In this document: positions 36,388 to 47,856 of the stretch, one piece after another
Numbering within the stretch: position 1 is the first letter of the stretch
Layout: each line of letters begins with the position of its first letter
Assembly: GCA_030068075.1 (NCBI GenBank)
Contig: CM057823.1
Span: 16,712,485 to 16,776,484 of the forward strand
Direction: 5' to 3'
DNA length: 64,000 nucleotides
DNA from: Paguma larvata
Taxonomy: Eukaryota > Chordata > Mammalia > Carnivora > Viverridae
The notes under the pieces: model-generated
Database searches by the model: none
What the model was told of the DNA's origin: nothing
What the model saw: only the letters and a program-made list of their open reading frames with translations
Translations under genes and position numbers: made by a program

Positions 36388-36586
36388 CAGAGAGAGATGA
36401 AAGAGAGAGAGAAAGAGAGAGAGAAAGAGGAACCATTGGGTCAGTTGGGATCCTGTGATGTTTGGCTTCATGTACTACTCATATTACAAGACATCGCTCA
36501 CTTATCAAGTTAAAGTTTACTATAAATGCTTACTTGTCTTACGCAATACTTGCAGAACAAGTTACTCTCAATCCAAGGTTTTGCTG
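35692..36586. mobile_element. Tigger1-like DNA transposon, non-autonomous
   Basis: Complete in outline: the left end CAGTAAAACCTTGGTTTGTG and right end CAATCCAAGGTTTTGCTG are inverted repeats, and the element sits between TA dinucleotides (35690-35691 and 36587-36588). At 895 bp it is too short for a pogo-type transposase, and no DDE catalytic frame is visible. Inside are a GA-rich tract (36297-36428) and phrases such as CCGAGCATGGGAGACGATCA that I associate with carnivore Tigger1 copies. Short frames here (35609-35833, 36077-36274 and both strands of the GA tract) are not genes. Confidence 0.9.
36297..36428. repeat. (GA)n polypurine tract inside Tigger
   Basis: Imperfect GAGA/GAGACAGAGA repeats of about 130 bp. 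They are expanded from a GA-rich section of the transposon; the open frames on both strands are artefacts. Confidence 0.95.
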
Positions 36587-36588
36587 TA

Positions 36589-37947
36589 CTTTAAATTCTA
36601 AGAAAAGTGTAATAAAAATATTTATTTTATTGCTAATCTCATAAAATAACAAAGATGACCCAAAAAAATTTACTCAAATTAATTCAAAACCTAAAAGAAA
36701 ATGGAAAGCCAAAAGGTTTACTGAGTGAGCTAAAGTTACAATATCCATCTGAGTTTTTGGTCACAGATAAATACCCTACCAGCCGGGCAATGTGAGTTAC
36801 GTAATCTATCTTATTCCACTCATTCGACTGATAAGAAGTAAGAAATATGTTTGTAACCTTACTTACAGCTGTTGATATCATTTTCTCTCTGCCTATTTAT
36901 CAATTTATTTTCAATTTTGTCCTATTTGAGGTTTTTATTGCATTATACTTTTGTTATTAGTCTAAGCTATTTCATCTCCTTTATGAACTTAATCAGCATT
37001 AAAAACAGCATTTCAATTATTTACTCCGCTCCTTGCTTAAGTGATACAGAAATTGCAATTTATTTTTTTTATTATTTCTTAATATGATGGCAGTTGTAGT
37101 GGTTGTTTAATGAACACAAAATCTCAGCTGCCCACTTCTGTGTTACCCCAGTTCACCAAAACAGGATAAATCTGAATTGGAGGAATGTGTACCTGATTTC
37201 CATTTCTGTGAGACTTCCAATTCAGAATTAAGAATACTGAATATTTAATTTATTGAATTCAAAGTCCAGCTGTTATGCTAAAATGACTAGCAGTTGTTTC
37301 CATAGTGATAGAAAGCATTTACCTTTCTCAACCTCAATATGATTACAGAACAATGGTTTATTTTCTGCTTCACAATTCAGGAGACTGAGCACCAAATATG
37401 ATTTGTTGGAAGTGTATTTTCTTCATTTGCTGTTAACAATCCCTTCTAGCATCGCTACTATACAGGTCATACCCATCTTATTGTATTTATTGCATTCATA
37501 TTCTACATCATAATCCAGCCTGTTAAGCTGCATTGAATAGTTTATGGTTTTGAACCTGTAATAATTCTATTTTTTATATCCTGTATTAGGCACTAATTTG
37601 ACTCTCTAAATTTTTCAATCTTATTTTTGTGTTGTTGTTCTCAGAGTTCTCTCAAAGGTGGCTGAAACAATACAAAAGAAAGAAAAACACATCTTCACTG
37701 TCATAGAGTATAAACCTTAGCACAGAACGTCTAGTATATACCTTAGTCGCCATTATTAATTATTGCTATTCACAAGTACCACACTGCTATTGACAACAAA
37801 ATGTTTGATTGCATCTCGACACATATTCTCGGCTTTGTGTATTGGTTCCTTGATTTTGCCCTTCATTTGGGCTTTAGTGTATTTCAGTTTTGCATTCCGG
37901 GTTCACTAATCTTTAGGAGCCCTAATGTTTTCTTTGCCATTTTTTTT
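36589..37947. other. AT-rich non-coding DNA
   Basis: I recognise no gene or repeat. 37100-37450 is repeat-free with words such as CCATAGTGATAGAAAGC and GAACAATGGTTTA, which might be regulatory but prove nothing. Confidence 0.45.
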
Positions 37948-38160
37948 AAAATTTTTTTTAATGTTTATTTATTTTTGAGACATAGAGACAGAGCATGAGC
38001 AGGAAGAGGGCAGAGAGAGAGGGAGACACAGAATCCGAAGCAGGCTCCAGGCTCTGAGCCGGTAGCACAGAGCCCGACGCGGGGCTCGAACTCACAGACC
38101 GTGAGATCATGACCTGAGCCGAAGTCGGCCGCTTAACGGACTGAGCCACCCAGGCGCCCC
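37948..38160 (-). mobile_element. Feline SINE, 'CCGGTAGCAC' variant
   Basis: Full-length minus-strand copy with TCTTTGCCATTTTTT on both sides (37931-37946 and 38161-38176). The body is near consensus. It shares GAGCCGGTAGCACAG (38056-38070) with the copy at 22873-23095. Confidence 0.96.
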
Positions 38161-38176
38161 TCTTTGCCATTTTTTT

Positions 38177-39239
38177 AATCTTCTTACATGTATTCCTTTT
38201 TTTTTTCCTTCAGTTGTCTGACAGATACCAAACTGATCAACAGACTTCAAGTCCTAAACTCAGACACCGCCTGTCCAACACGGAGAGGTCAGCCCCCACT
38301 TACAAGAAGAACGACAGAAAACACACGGGATGAGCACACCAAACAAGAACAAGTGTGGACTCTTCCGCGCAAGGCCCTGGGTGGCGTATGTTGTGCAAGC
38401 CCTTCCCCAGTGAATGTTTCTTTATTCTTCTTTGCTTCGTGAAAAAACTTTTTTGAGAATTTTACTCTCTCTTAGAAGGACTACTTGCTTTATACTTATA
38501 GACAGTTCTTTTCAGGTTTAATGAAACGGCCTATATATCCTTTCTGATCATTTTTTTTCTACTTTGCAATATACACTTTAGAAGTTGACCAGACTATTTC
38601 AAAAGACAACTGCATAGCATTTTGAGATCTTTGGAATTAAAATTAAAAAGATTTTTAAAAATTATTAAGAGTTGTGATTTCCTTTTCCATTTCCCCTCAT
38701 TCACCTAATCAAAAATATATCTTTAAAAAATGGGAGAGAATTTTGTCAGAACTATTTCCTGTAAGTAGTCTAACATTCATGTATTTGAAATTGCATCATT
38801 ATATGGAAATGTTGAGAAATGCTGATCTCACTTTTCCCTCCCTCCTCCGATCACACTACTTCGGGCCAGCATTACATCACACTGTGTTTCTAAAGGACAT
38901 GACTCTTCATTCCATCTCCCTCCCTTTCACCTTATAGAACAATATCAGGAAACTTATAACATTTCTAAAATTTTAAATAGAATTCCTCATGTCAGAAGAG
39001 TCACTGTTTTGCTTTTTCCTAAAAGCATAATTCGTCTTGAAACATCCAAGGCAATTTCAAGACATTTTTATTCCAATGTCCAGATTTAAAATTCCTCAAC
39101 TTCTCCTATTCACCTAAGTCATCTACATGATATCAGGCAAGGGCATAATGGTCCTATGGGGGAGCGCCCAGAGAAATGTGATGTTTGGTCAGATCAGGAC
39201 CACAGATTTGTTCTATTCTTTTCAAACTTGGAAATGAAG
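38177..39239. other. Non-coding DNA
   Basis: 38200-38440 is GC-richer than the rest, with an 84-codon frame (38188-38442) of no recognisable identity. The remainder is A/T-rich. Confidence 0.45.
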
Positions 39240-40170
39240 ATTCTAGAGGGGTTCCAGTCTAATATGGTGACATTAGGAAGCTCCTAAACCACCTTCTCCT
39301 ATAGACCTACTGAATCTACAGTCACATAAGGAACAATTGCCTCTGAAAGAAATCTGGAAACTACCTGAACAACTCCTAGCACATTAGGTAAGTGGGAAAA
39401 CACCCATATTAACATGGGTAGGAGAGACAGAGACACACTTCCCACCCCTGGCACAGCAACATATAATAGGGAGAGAACTCACTACTCCCAGTTTCTCCCT
39501 GAAAAAAGAAGATGATAGATCCAACATCTAGTACCACAACTTTTACCACATCTAGGAGATGGACCTCCAAAATGCCTAGCCCTGAAAGCCTACAGGATTT
39601 GGGTCCACAAGACCCATAATTCTACAGAAGACAAAGAAATATTTTTAAGTGGGCTCATGGGGACTAAGATAGCTATTCCCTCGGGACTCACCCCACAGGC
39701 ACCAGAGAGAAATTAACAAGATTTTTAATATGATGTCTCTGAGTTTTTCCTTGAAAGAGGCCTATTTGCATACTCCAATAGACACTGCCTGAGGGTCAGG
39801 CTTCTAATCGGGCACACATCTGAAGTCTGGTTGTGACCATTCCCTTGAGAATGGGGTGGCAGGTGAGCCCTGTGTCTACGTTCTCCCTTTGGCCTGGCCA
39901 ACGGTGCCAGTGCCTCCCTGGAAGGAGCTTTTTTGCACACTGGAGTCTTGGCTTTTGCAACTGCCACCCAGGGGCACATCCATCGGTCACTTGTCTCTAG
40001 TGGACAGTGGATACGTCACTTGTGGATCCCGCAGGACTTTAGCAAATAAAGAAACAGTTTTTAATGAGCTGCGCCCCTGGGATTCAGCACAGAGGGAACA
40101 GTGAAAAACACTCAACTCCCAGTCTTTCCCCTGAAGAGGTTTATTTGCATACTTTAAAAACTGCTTGTCT

Positions 40171-40403
40171 GGGGTGCCTGGTGGCTTAGTGGTTAAGCAT
40201 CTGACTTCAGCTCGGGTCATGATCTCATGGCTCATGGATTCAAGCCTCACGTCAGGCTCTGTGCTGACAGCTCAGAGCATGGAGCCTGCTTCAGATTCTA
40301 TGTCTCCACTCTCTCTGCACCTCCCCCAATCCCTCTCTCTCTCTCTTTCTCTCTCTCTGAAAAATAAACATTAAAAAAAATTTTTTAAAGAAAAAAATAA
40401 ATG
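40171..40403 (+). mobile_element. Feline SINE inside LINE-1 5' UTR
   Basis: Plus-strand copy GGGGTGCCTGGTGGCTTAG with long (CT)n and A-rich tail. Target duplications AAAACTGCTTGTCT (40157-40170) and AAAACTGCTGTCT (40404-40416) differ by one base. It splits the second LINE-1 5' monomer. Confidence 0.94.
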
Positions 40404-40619
40404 AAAACTGCTGTCTGAAGGTCTAGCTTCCAATTAGTCTGTGTTGAGGAGCTAATTGAGACCCTGCCCTTTGGGACAATGACAGGTTGTGAAACAGCAT
40501 CAACTACCAAGAGCCACTAAGAACACAGAAGGCAGCTTGGACAAACCAAAGGTTTGAAAGACAACAAGACTTGGAGAATTGGATGTTTTATCTAAGTGCA
40601 GAAACCCACAGAGAGTCAC

Positions 40620-40623
<4 letters not shown>

Positions 40624-40654
<31 letters not shown>
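40624..40654. repeat. (AG)n microsatellite
   Basis: About 15 AG units within the LINE-1, just before the ORF1 start region. Confidence 0.97.
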
Positions 40655-40658
<4 letters not shown>

Positions 40659-41782
40659 GAACATGTACCAAACAAACGAACAAGATAAAACTCCAGGGCA
40701 GACTTTAATGTAATGGACGTAAGTGGTTTATCTGAGATGTGGAGATTAAACAACATGCTAATGAATAAACAATGGGTCAAAGAAGAAATCAAAAGAGAAT
40801 TTAAAAAAAAATATATTAAGACAAATGAAAATGGAAAGACAACACCTCTAAAACTTTTGTGATTTAGTAAAAGCAGTTCTAGGAGGGAAGTGCATAGCGA
40901 TAAATGCCTACATTAAGAAAAAAGGAAGATCTCAAATAAACAACCTAACATTATACTTGAAGGAACTACAAAAAGAACAACTAAGCCCAAAGTTAGTAGA
41001 AACAACGGAATTACAAAGATCAGGGTGGAAATAAATGAAACAGAGACAGAAAAAGCAATAGAAAAGAACAATGAAACTAAGAGTTGGTTTTTAGAAAAAA
41101 AAAGACAAAGTTTTACTAGACCCTCCAGAGAAAAACAAACATAGAGGCTCAAATAAAATTAGAAATGAAAGAGGTGACATTACAATTGATACCACACAAA
41201 CACAAAGATCATAAGACACTTCTGTGTACAATTATGCACCAACAAAGTGCGCAACCTAGAAACATAAAACCTACCAAGACTAAATCGTAAAGAAATGATA
41301 ATAAAAAATAATAAAATCAATTCCTAGTTAGGAGAATGAATCAGTAATCAAAAACCTTCCAACCAATACTAGTCAAGGAAAATATAACTTCACTGGTGAA
41401 TTCTCCCAAAACTGTAAAGAAAATTTAATGTCGATCCTCAAACACTTCCAAAAAATGCAGAGGAAGGAATACTGCAAATCTCATTTTACAAAGACTGCAT
41501 TACACTGATACCAAAAATGAAACAAGGATACTACAATAGACAGTTATAGGCAATATCCCCAATGGATATGGATACAAAAATTACCACAAAATATTCGCAA
41601 ACCAAATTCAATAACACATTAAAAATATTAGGTACAATAACAAAGCAGATGCAAGAATGGTTCACGATCAACAAACCAATCAATGTAATATATCACATTA
41701 ATAAACTGGGGGATATACTCACACACTCATTCTCAATAGATGCAGAAAAAGTATTTGATAAAATTTTATACCTGTTGATTTT

Positions 41783-42007
41783 TTAAAAATTTTTTTAAAT
41801 TTATTCATTTTTGAGAGAGAGAGAGAGAGAGAGAGAGAGCATGAGCAGGGGCAGGAGAAGAGAGAGAAGGGAGACATAGAATCTGAAGCAGGCTGCAGGT
41901 TCTGAGCTGTCAGCACAGAGTCCGATCCGGGGCTCGAACTCACAAACCATGAGATCATGACCTGAGCTGACGCGGAGGCTCAACTGACTGAGCCACCCAA
42001 GCACCCC
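41783..42007 (-). mobile_element. Feline SINE with (GA)n, younger of a nested pair
   Basis: Minus-strand copy with an uninterrupted GA run at about 41813-41839 and head complement ending CACCCAAGCACCCC. It abuts the tail of the SINE at 42009, so it most likely inserted into that tail. Confidence 0.92.
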
Positions 42008-42008
42008 T

Positions 42009-42216
42009 ATTTTTTAAATTAATTTATTTATTTTGAGATAGAGAGACAAGCACACATGGGGGAGGGACAGAGAGAGAGGGAGAGAGAGAATCCAAAGCAG
42101 GCTCTGAACCATTAGCATAGAGCCTGATATGGGGCTTGAGCTCACAAGCTGTGAGATCACGATCAGTACTGAAATCAAACGTTGGACACTTAACCAACTG
42201 AGCCACACAGGGGCCC
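42009..42216 (-). mobile_element. Older diverged feline SINE
   Basis: Minus-strand copy with CTCTGAACCATTAGCATAGA in place of the standard module and head complement GAGCCACACAGGGGCCC. It lies in the LINE-1 ORF2 relic. Confidence 0.9.
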
Positions 42217-42534
42217 GTCAACATCACTTATGATAAACATTCTCCACACACTCGGAATAGAGGGAACATGTCTGTACAGAGTAAAGGCCGTGTATAAGAA
42301 GTTCAGAACTTACAAAATACTCAACATTGAAAAGGTAAAAACTCTACCTCTGAGATGAGGAACGACACAAGGATGACTACGCTCACCAGCTTTATCCAAC
42401 ATCAATAGTACCGGAAGTCCCAGACAGAGCAATTAGGCAAGAAAGGGAACTACAAGTCATCCGAATTGGGAAGGAAAAAGTAAAACAGCTTTCATTTGCA
42501 GATGACTGGATATTCGATACAAAAATCTCTAGAG

Positions 42535-42538
<4 letters not shown>

Positions 42539-42569
<31 letters not shown>

Positions 42570-42598
42570 GCACACACATACACATGCACACACACACA
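42539..42598. repeat. (CA)n microsatellite
   Basis: Perfect CA run to 42566, then imperfect CA/TGCA to 42598, inside LINE-1 ORF2. Confidence 0.95.
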
Positions 42599-43592
42599 TT
42601 GCTAGAACTAAAATGCATTCAGAAAATTTGTAAAATGCAAAATCAATATATAAAAATAAGTTGTATCCTTATACACTAAAACTGAACTATAAGAAAGAAT
42701 GATTTAAAAAATAAACAATCCTATTCACAATTGCATCAAGAAGAATTAAATACTTGGGCATAAATTTAACCAAGGATACAAAAACAATGAAAGAAACTGA
42801 ATAAGACACAAATGATGCAAGTGATCCTGTGCTCTGGCATTGGAAGAATTGATTCTGTGAAGATGTCCATACTACTCAAACTGATCTACAGGATCAAAGA
42901 AATCCCTATCAAAATTCAATGATACTTATAACTATAATAAAGCAATCCTAAAATTTTATGGACTCACAAAGACCCCCAATAGCTAAAGCAATCTTGACAA
43001 AGAACAAAGCTTGGGGCATCACTTGCTTGATTTCAAACTGCATTATGAATCTATAGCAACCAAACCATATGATACTGGCATAAAAACAGGCACAAAAATT
43101 AGTGGAACAGAACTGAGATCCCAGAGATAATGCATGCATACATGGTTAATAATGTACAACAAAGGAGCCAAGAATACAGAATGAGGAAGGACAGAGTATT
43201 CAGTAAGTGATGTTAGGAACACTGGGCAGCCACACTCAAAAGGGTGAAACTGGACCATTATCTTACATCATAAAAAAAATCAGCTCGAAATGGACTAAAA
43301 ACTCGAATGTAAAATTGGAACCATAAAATTCCTAGAAGGAAAAACATAGACTATGAACTTCTTGGCATTGGTCTTGGTGATGAGTTTTTTGAATAGACAC
43401 CAAGAGCAAAGGCAACAGAAGCAAAAACGAAAACGCAGGATTGCATCTGGGTAAAGAGCATTTGCACAACAGTGGAAACAATCAACAAACTGAAATGGCA
43501 ACCTGGAGAATGGGCTACAATATTTACATTGTATATATTTAATAAGCGGTTAGTATCCAAATAAATAAAGAATTCATACAACTCTGAGCAAA

Positions 43593-43613
43593 ACACACAC
43601 ACACACACACACA
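43593..43613. repeat. Short (AC)n microsatellite
   Basis: Ten AC units inside the LINE-1. Confidence 0.93.
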
Positions 43614-43904
43614 TCAATTGAAAAATGGACAGATGATCTGAAGAGATATTTCTCCAAAGCAGGCATACAAATGGCCAACAAGTACATGAGAAAGTATTGA
43701 GCATTGCTAATCATGAGGGAAATGCAAATCAAAACTACAATAAGATATCTCCTGACACCTGTTAGAATGACTATCATCAAGAAGACAAGGTAACAAGTGT
43801 TGACAAGGATGTGGAGAAAAGAGAATCATTTTACACTAGTAGTGGGAATTCAAATTGGTACAGCAACTAAACAAAAAATTATGAAGGTTCCTCAAGAAAT
43901 TTTT

Positions 43905-44097
43905 TTAAATGTCTATTTATTTATTATCAGATAGAAAGAGAGAGCAGGGGAGGAAAGAGAGAAAGAGAGAGAATCCCACACAGGTTCCTTGATGTCAGCA
44001 CAGAGCTCCATGTGGGGCTCAATCTTATGAACCGTGAGATTTCTTGAACTAAAATCAAGGGTCTGTTGCTTAACCAACTGAGCCACCCAGGTGCCCC
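43905..44097 (-). mobile_element. Feline SINE inside LINE-1
   Basis: Minus-strand diverged copy with 11-bp target duplications AAGAAATTTTT (43894-43904 and 44098-44108). Confidence 0.93.
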
Positions 44098-44276
44098 AAG
44101 AAATTTTTATAATCTATTACATGATACAGCAATCCTACTTCTGTGCATATATCCAAAAGAAATAAGGACAGGATACTGAAAAGATTATCTGTTCTCTCAT
44201 GTTTATTTCAGCATTGTTGACAATGGCCAAGATGTGGAAACAGCCTAACTACTTGTCAATGGATGAATGGATAAAG

Positions 44277-44283
<7 letters not shown>

Positions 44284-44308
<25 letters not shown>

Positions 44309-44309
44309 A
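44284..44309. repeat. (TG)n microsatellite
   Basis: Thirteen TG units inside the LINE-1. Confidence 0.95.
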
Positions 44310-44609
44310 TACCATATACACGTGTGCGTTGTGTCTAACTGCAACAAAATACATATACATATCTAAAACAGAGTACTATTTAGCAATGAGAAAGAAGGAA
44401 ATCTTGCCACTTACAACAGCATGCATGAGTCTTGAGGACATTAATGTTAACTGAAATAAGTTGGACAGAGAAAGACAAATACCACACGGGGTCACTTATA
44501 TGTAGAAACTAAAAAAAAAAAAAAAAAAAGTCAAATTAGAGAGTAGAAAAGTAGTTGTCAGGGGGAAATAGGGAAACAGAGAAAGTTTAATATAAGGAGA
44601 CAAACTTTT

Positions 44610-44822
44610 GGGGCACCTGGGTGGCTCAGTCGGTTAAGCCGCCGACCAGCTCAGGTCATGATCTCACGGTCTGTGAGTTCTAGCCCCGCAACCGGCTCTG
44701 TGCTGACAGCTCAGAGCCTGGAACCTGCTTCAGATTCTGTATCTCCCTCGCTCTCTGCCCTTCCCTTGCTCACGCTCTGTCTCTATGTCTCCCAAAAATA
44801 AAAAAATAAAAAAATAAAGTTA
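44610..44822 (+). mobile_element. Feline SINE inside LINE-1 3' region
   Basis: Plus-strand copy GGGGCACCTGGGTGGCTCAG with tail AAAAATAAAAAAATAAAA. Flanks AAGGAGACAAACTTTT (44594-44609) and AAGGATACAAGCATTT (44823-44838) are probable target duplications with three mismatches. Confidence 0.93.
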
Positions 44823-45756
44823 AAGGATACAAGCATTTAGCTACGATAAAAAGGTCTGAGGATCTGATGTACAACATAGTGACTACAATTGATAACGCTG
44901 TACTGGGTAACTGAAATTTGCTAAATGGTAGAACTTAAATATCCATACCAAAAAAAAAAAAGATATCTGAGGTGATGAATATATTAATTAGGTAGATGGG
45001 GGAATGCTTTCACAGTGTAAACATATATCAAATCACTACAATGTACATTTTTAAATATCTTGGCATTTTATATGTAAATCATATCTCCATAAAGGCGCCT
45101 TTAAAGAAAAATATTAAATATAAAGGCTCCTGGATATTAGTGCATAAAAAGGGTTCATTGGCTTATCTTGTGTCTTCATATATTTAAGAGCCCAGAATAG
45201 AGCTTAATGCATAGTAATCAGCTTATAAAATATCTCTTAAATTAAAAAATCTGAAGGATAAATAGGTTACATCAAGAAGAAAGCTTTTTTAGAACTCAGA
45301 TTTTTACAATAAACATTTTAAGAATTTTGGAGGGAATTGTATGGACCAAGATTTTTTTTTAACCAAAACTATGTTAGTCTTGCTTAATATAGTACAATAA
45401 AATTTCGATGTTGGCGAAATGATGCAATCCATATATATGTATTTTAATTATTCAAATTTCCTTAATATACATACAACTGCAAAGATTAATACCCATCCGG
45501 TTTTCATATTAATGCAAAAAATTTTAAATGAGAAAACACAAAGCTGTATGAAATGTATTGTTAGGCCATAATTCAAAATATGGAGAAGCTACATGAGATG
45601 TATGTTTCATCTAGAATTACTAGATTAAATAAAACAAATGCTTATGGAATGACTATTTAACTTTAGCAATAAGATCAGTTTTTTGTTTAACAATTGGAAA
45701 CTGTTAGACTATTTTTATGTTAAATTTGTATACTAAATAAAAAAAATATATATAGT

Positions 45757-45757
<1 letters not shown>

Positions 45758-45787
<30 letters not shown>
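45758..45787. repeat. (GAT)10 microsatellite
   Basis: Ten uninterrupted GAT units; a likely polymorphic trinucleotide marker. Confidence 0.97.
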
Positions 45788-45789
<2 letters not shown>

Positions 45790-46326
45790 AATAGGCAAGA
45801 CTTAGAGAGGCTATGTTACTTCCCTTGATGAAAACTGTTTTGCAGGCAATTTCAGACTACTTAATTTAAACACTGAAAATCTCATTTTGAATTTCAGCTT
45901 CAAGGATGTCATGGATGCCTCGGGCAGTCAGTGGTGCAAAGCAAAGTGAAATACTGTAATTGAAAACTATAAAGAAAACTCACGTTTAGGTTGAGTTATT
46001 TTTCTGCATAATGTAAAAAAATTACTTGTATAAAAACAAATGGTTTAAGATAAGGAGAAAAGACTTACTGGATTTGCTGAATAAGAAGGGCCTGTGGGGA
46101 GATGTGGATGAGCTAGTATAGTTTCCAAGACCTGCCTGCACAAATTCAGAAATACCTAAGGATCACTTTTGTTATCCCAGATCTCTCCTAGTCATCACCA
46201 CTACCGAACTTCGCCATTTGTTTTGAAGACCATCAGCGCCCATATTTAAGCCCTTTCCTTCTTGTCAGTATCATGCATGTCAGAATTTTTTCTGACTACA
46301 AATGCTGTCTTCCTAATTTAAAAAAA

Positions 46327-46366
46327 TATATATATGTATATACATATACATATATATATATATATA
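46327..46366. repeat. Imperfect (TA)n microsatellite
   Basis: TA units broken by G and C. Confidence 0.95.
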
Positions 46367-47456
46367 GTTAATTGCAAAACAATGTTTTCAACAAATACGC
46401 TGCTACAATTAACAATCCATTTTACTTCTCTTACTCCTTTCTGTCCTTCCTCCCTGCCTCCCTGCTAACCCTCCTTCCCTGACTCCTTTTTCTCCTCTCC
46501 CTCCCTCCCTGCTAAAGATGAGACATATTCATATTTGGGTAATTACTGAAGCATTGAAGTATAATATATGCAAATGAGAATACATATAGGGTATAATATA
46601 AATTAGTAAATAGTATGAATTAGTGTTGGTTTAACACTAACTAGGGGGCAGAGATAGGAAACAATGTAACTCATTGCAAATTCTACAGAAAACTAGTGTT
46701 CTGAATGTAGAGAGAGGAGAGTAGGAATAGAAAGATGGGAAGACACAATGATCAAATCATGAGCAGGCTTCTCTACAGTGTTAGGTACAAAAGCTTGTTT
46801 TTCTCATTGTAATGAAGAAAATACTTGTAAAATATTCAAACATTCAAACATTCAGGATTAAGAGAGATAATATATGCAAAGCTTTTAAAGAGGTGATTGA
46901 TACTCAGTAACATTCAGCAAACACCGTGTGCTCCCACAAAATGCTAATGAGAAATTCAAAGTTCTATCTAAAAAAAAACCCATCGCTCCAATCCCATTAT
47001 AAAAACAATGTGGTTCATATTTCTGTATGAATATACTGAAATACATGCACACACACACAAATATGCACACACATACACACGTGTGTATCTTTCCCACAGA
47101 GCATCGTAGTATCCATCCCTTATGTAGAACTATTACATCATTCCATAATTTATTCTTTTACTTAAATTAATATATAGACATTTTACATGTTAGGGAGTAT
47201 TTACACATAAGTCAATATTTTCACATAACATTTAACCAATCACTTACTGAGAAATATCTGAATTACTTCCAAATTTTTAATGAATGCCAAAATTGAATTT
47301 TATAAAACTAGAAAATTCAATAACCTTTTTTTAAAAGTTCTTGACTCTTTGAACACTTATACAATTAGGTGACGTACAGACTGTTTTCCTGGCTATTGAA
47401 TGACTGGTATAAGCAAATTAGCTATTTCATTTCATTTTATTATTTTTAATTTTTTT

Positions 47457-47635
47457 TTAATTTTTATTTTAATGTTTATTTATTTTCGAGACAGAGAGAG
47501 ACAGAGCATGAGTGGGGGAGGGGCAGAGAGAGACGGAGACACAGAATGTGAAGCAGGGGCTCGAACTCACAGACCGCGAGATCATGACCTGAGGTGAAGT
47601 CGGCCGCTTAACCGACTGAGCCACCCAGGCGCCCC
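47457..47635 (-). mobile_element. Feline SINE with internal deletion, nested
   Basis: Minus-strand copy with perfect 16-bp target duplications TATTTTTAATTTTTTT (47441-47456 and 47636-47651). GAATGTGAAGCAGGGGCTCG shows that roughly 38 bp normally between GAAGCAGG and GGGGCTCG are missing. It inserted in the tail of the next SINE. Confidence 0.95.
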
Positions 47636-47651
47636 TATTTTTAATTTTTTT

Positions 47652-47856
47652 AAGTTTTATTTATTTATTTATTTTGACAGAGACAGAGACAGCATGAGCA
47701 GGGAAGGAGTAGAGAGTGAGGAAGAGAGAATCCCAAGCAGGCTCCATGCTCAGCACAGAGTCCAAATTGGGGCTTGAACTCACAAAACCATGAGATCACG
47801 ACATGCGCCAAAACCAAGAGGGGGACGCTTAACCGATTAAGCCACCCAAGGGCTCC
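47652..47856 (-). mobile_element. Older feline SINE hosting a younger one
   Basis: Minus-strand diverged copy with (TTTA)n tail and head complement GCCACCCAAGGGCTCC. The younger copy at 47457 sits at its tail. Confidence 0.9.

Larger units (their letters stand above)
39240..45100 (+). mobile_element. LINE-1 with 5' UTR, internal deletion, five SINE insertions
   Basis: A decayed L1M-type element with both ends. The 5' UTR starts near 39240 (TCTAATATGGTGACATTAGG) and includes two related monomers from about 39735 and 40109, each with the octamer ATTTGCAT (39764-39771, 40143-40150). The start of ORF1 is seen near 40670-40735 (GAACAAGATAAAACTCCAGG). The sequence then jumps to ORF2 downstream of its endonuclease domain (TGGAGATTAAACAACATGCT, about 40738). 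Reverse-transcriptase signatures remain: DAEKVFDKI at 41739-41765 and FADDW at 42495-42509 (normally FADD plus a hydrophobic residue). The C-terminal ORF2 and 3' UTR run to about 45100. Stops and frameshifts abound, so no protein could be made. SINEs at 40171, 41783, 42009, 43905 and 44610 interrupt it. Confidence 0.88.
45101..47456. other. AT-rich non-coding DNA with simple repeats
   Basis: There are no genes. It contains a GAT run, a TA run and a pyrimidine-rich CCTT/CCCT stretch at about 46435-46515. Confidence 0.5.

Noticed and set aside
36226..36471. SLSL- or RERE-rich frames on both strands
   Set aside because: They translate the GA tract inside the Tigger element.
43351..43704. 117-codon minus-strand frame, with overlapping ones at 43295 and 43574
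   Set aside because: Antisense to LINE-1 ORF2 and running through an AC microsatellite; no domain.
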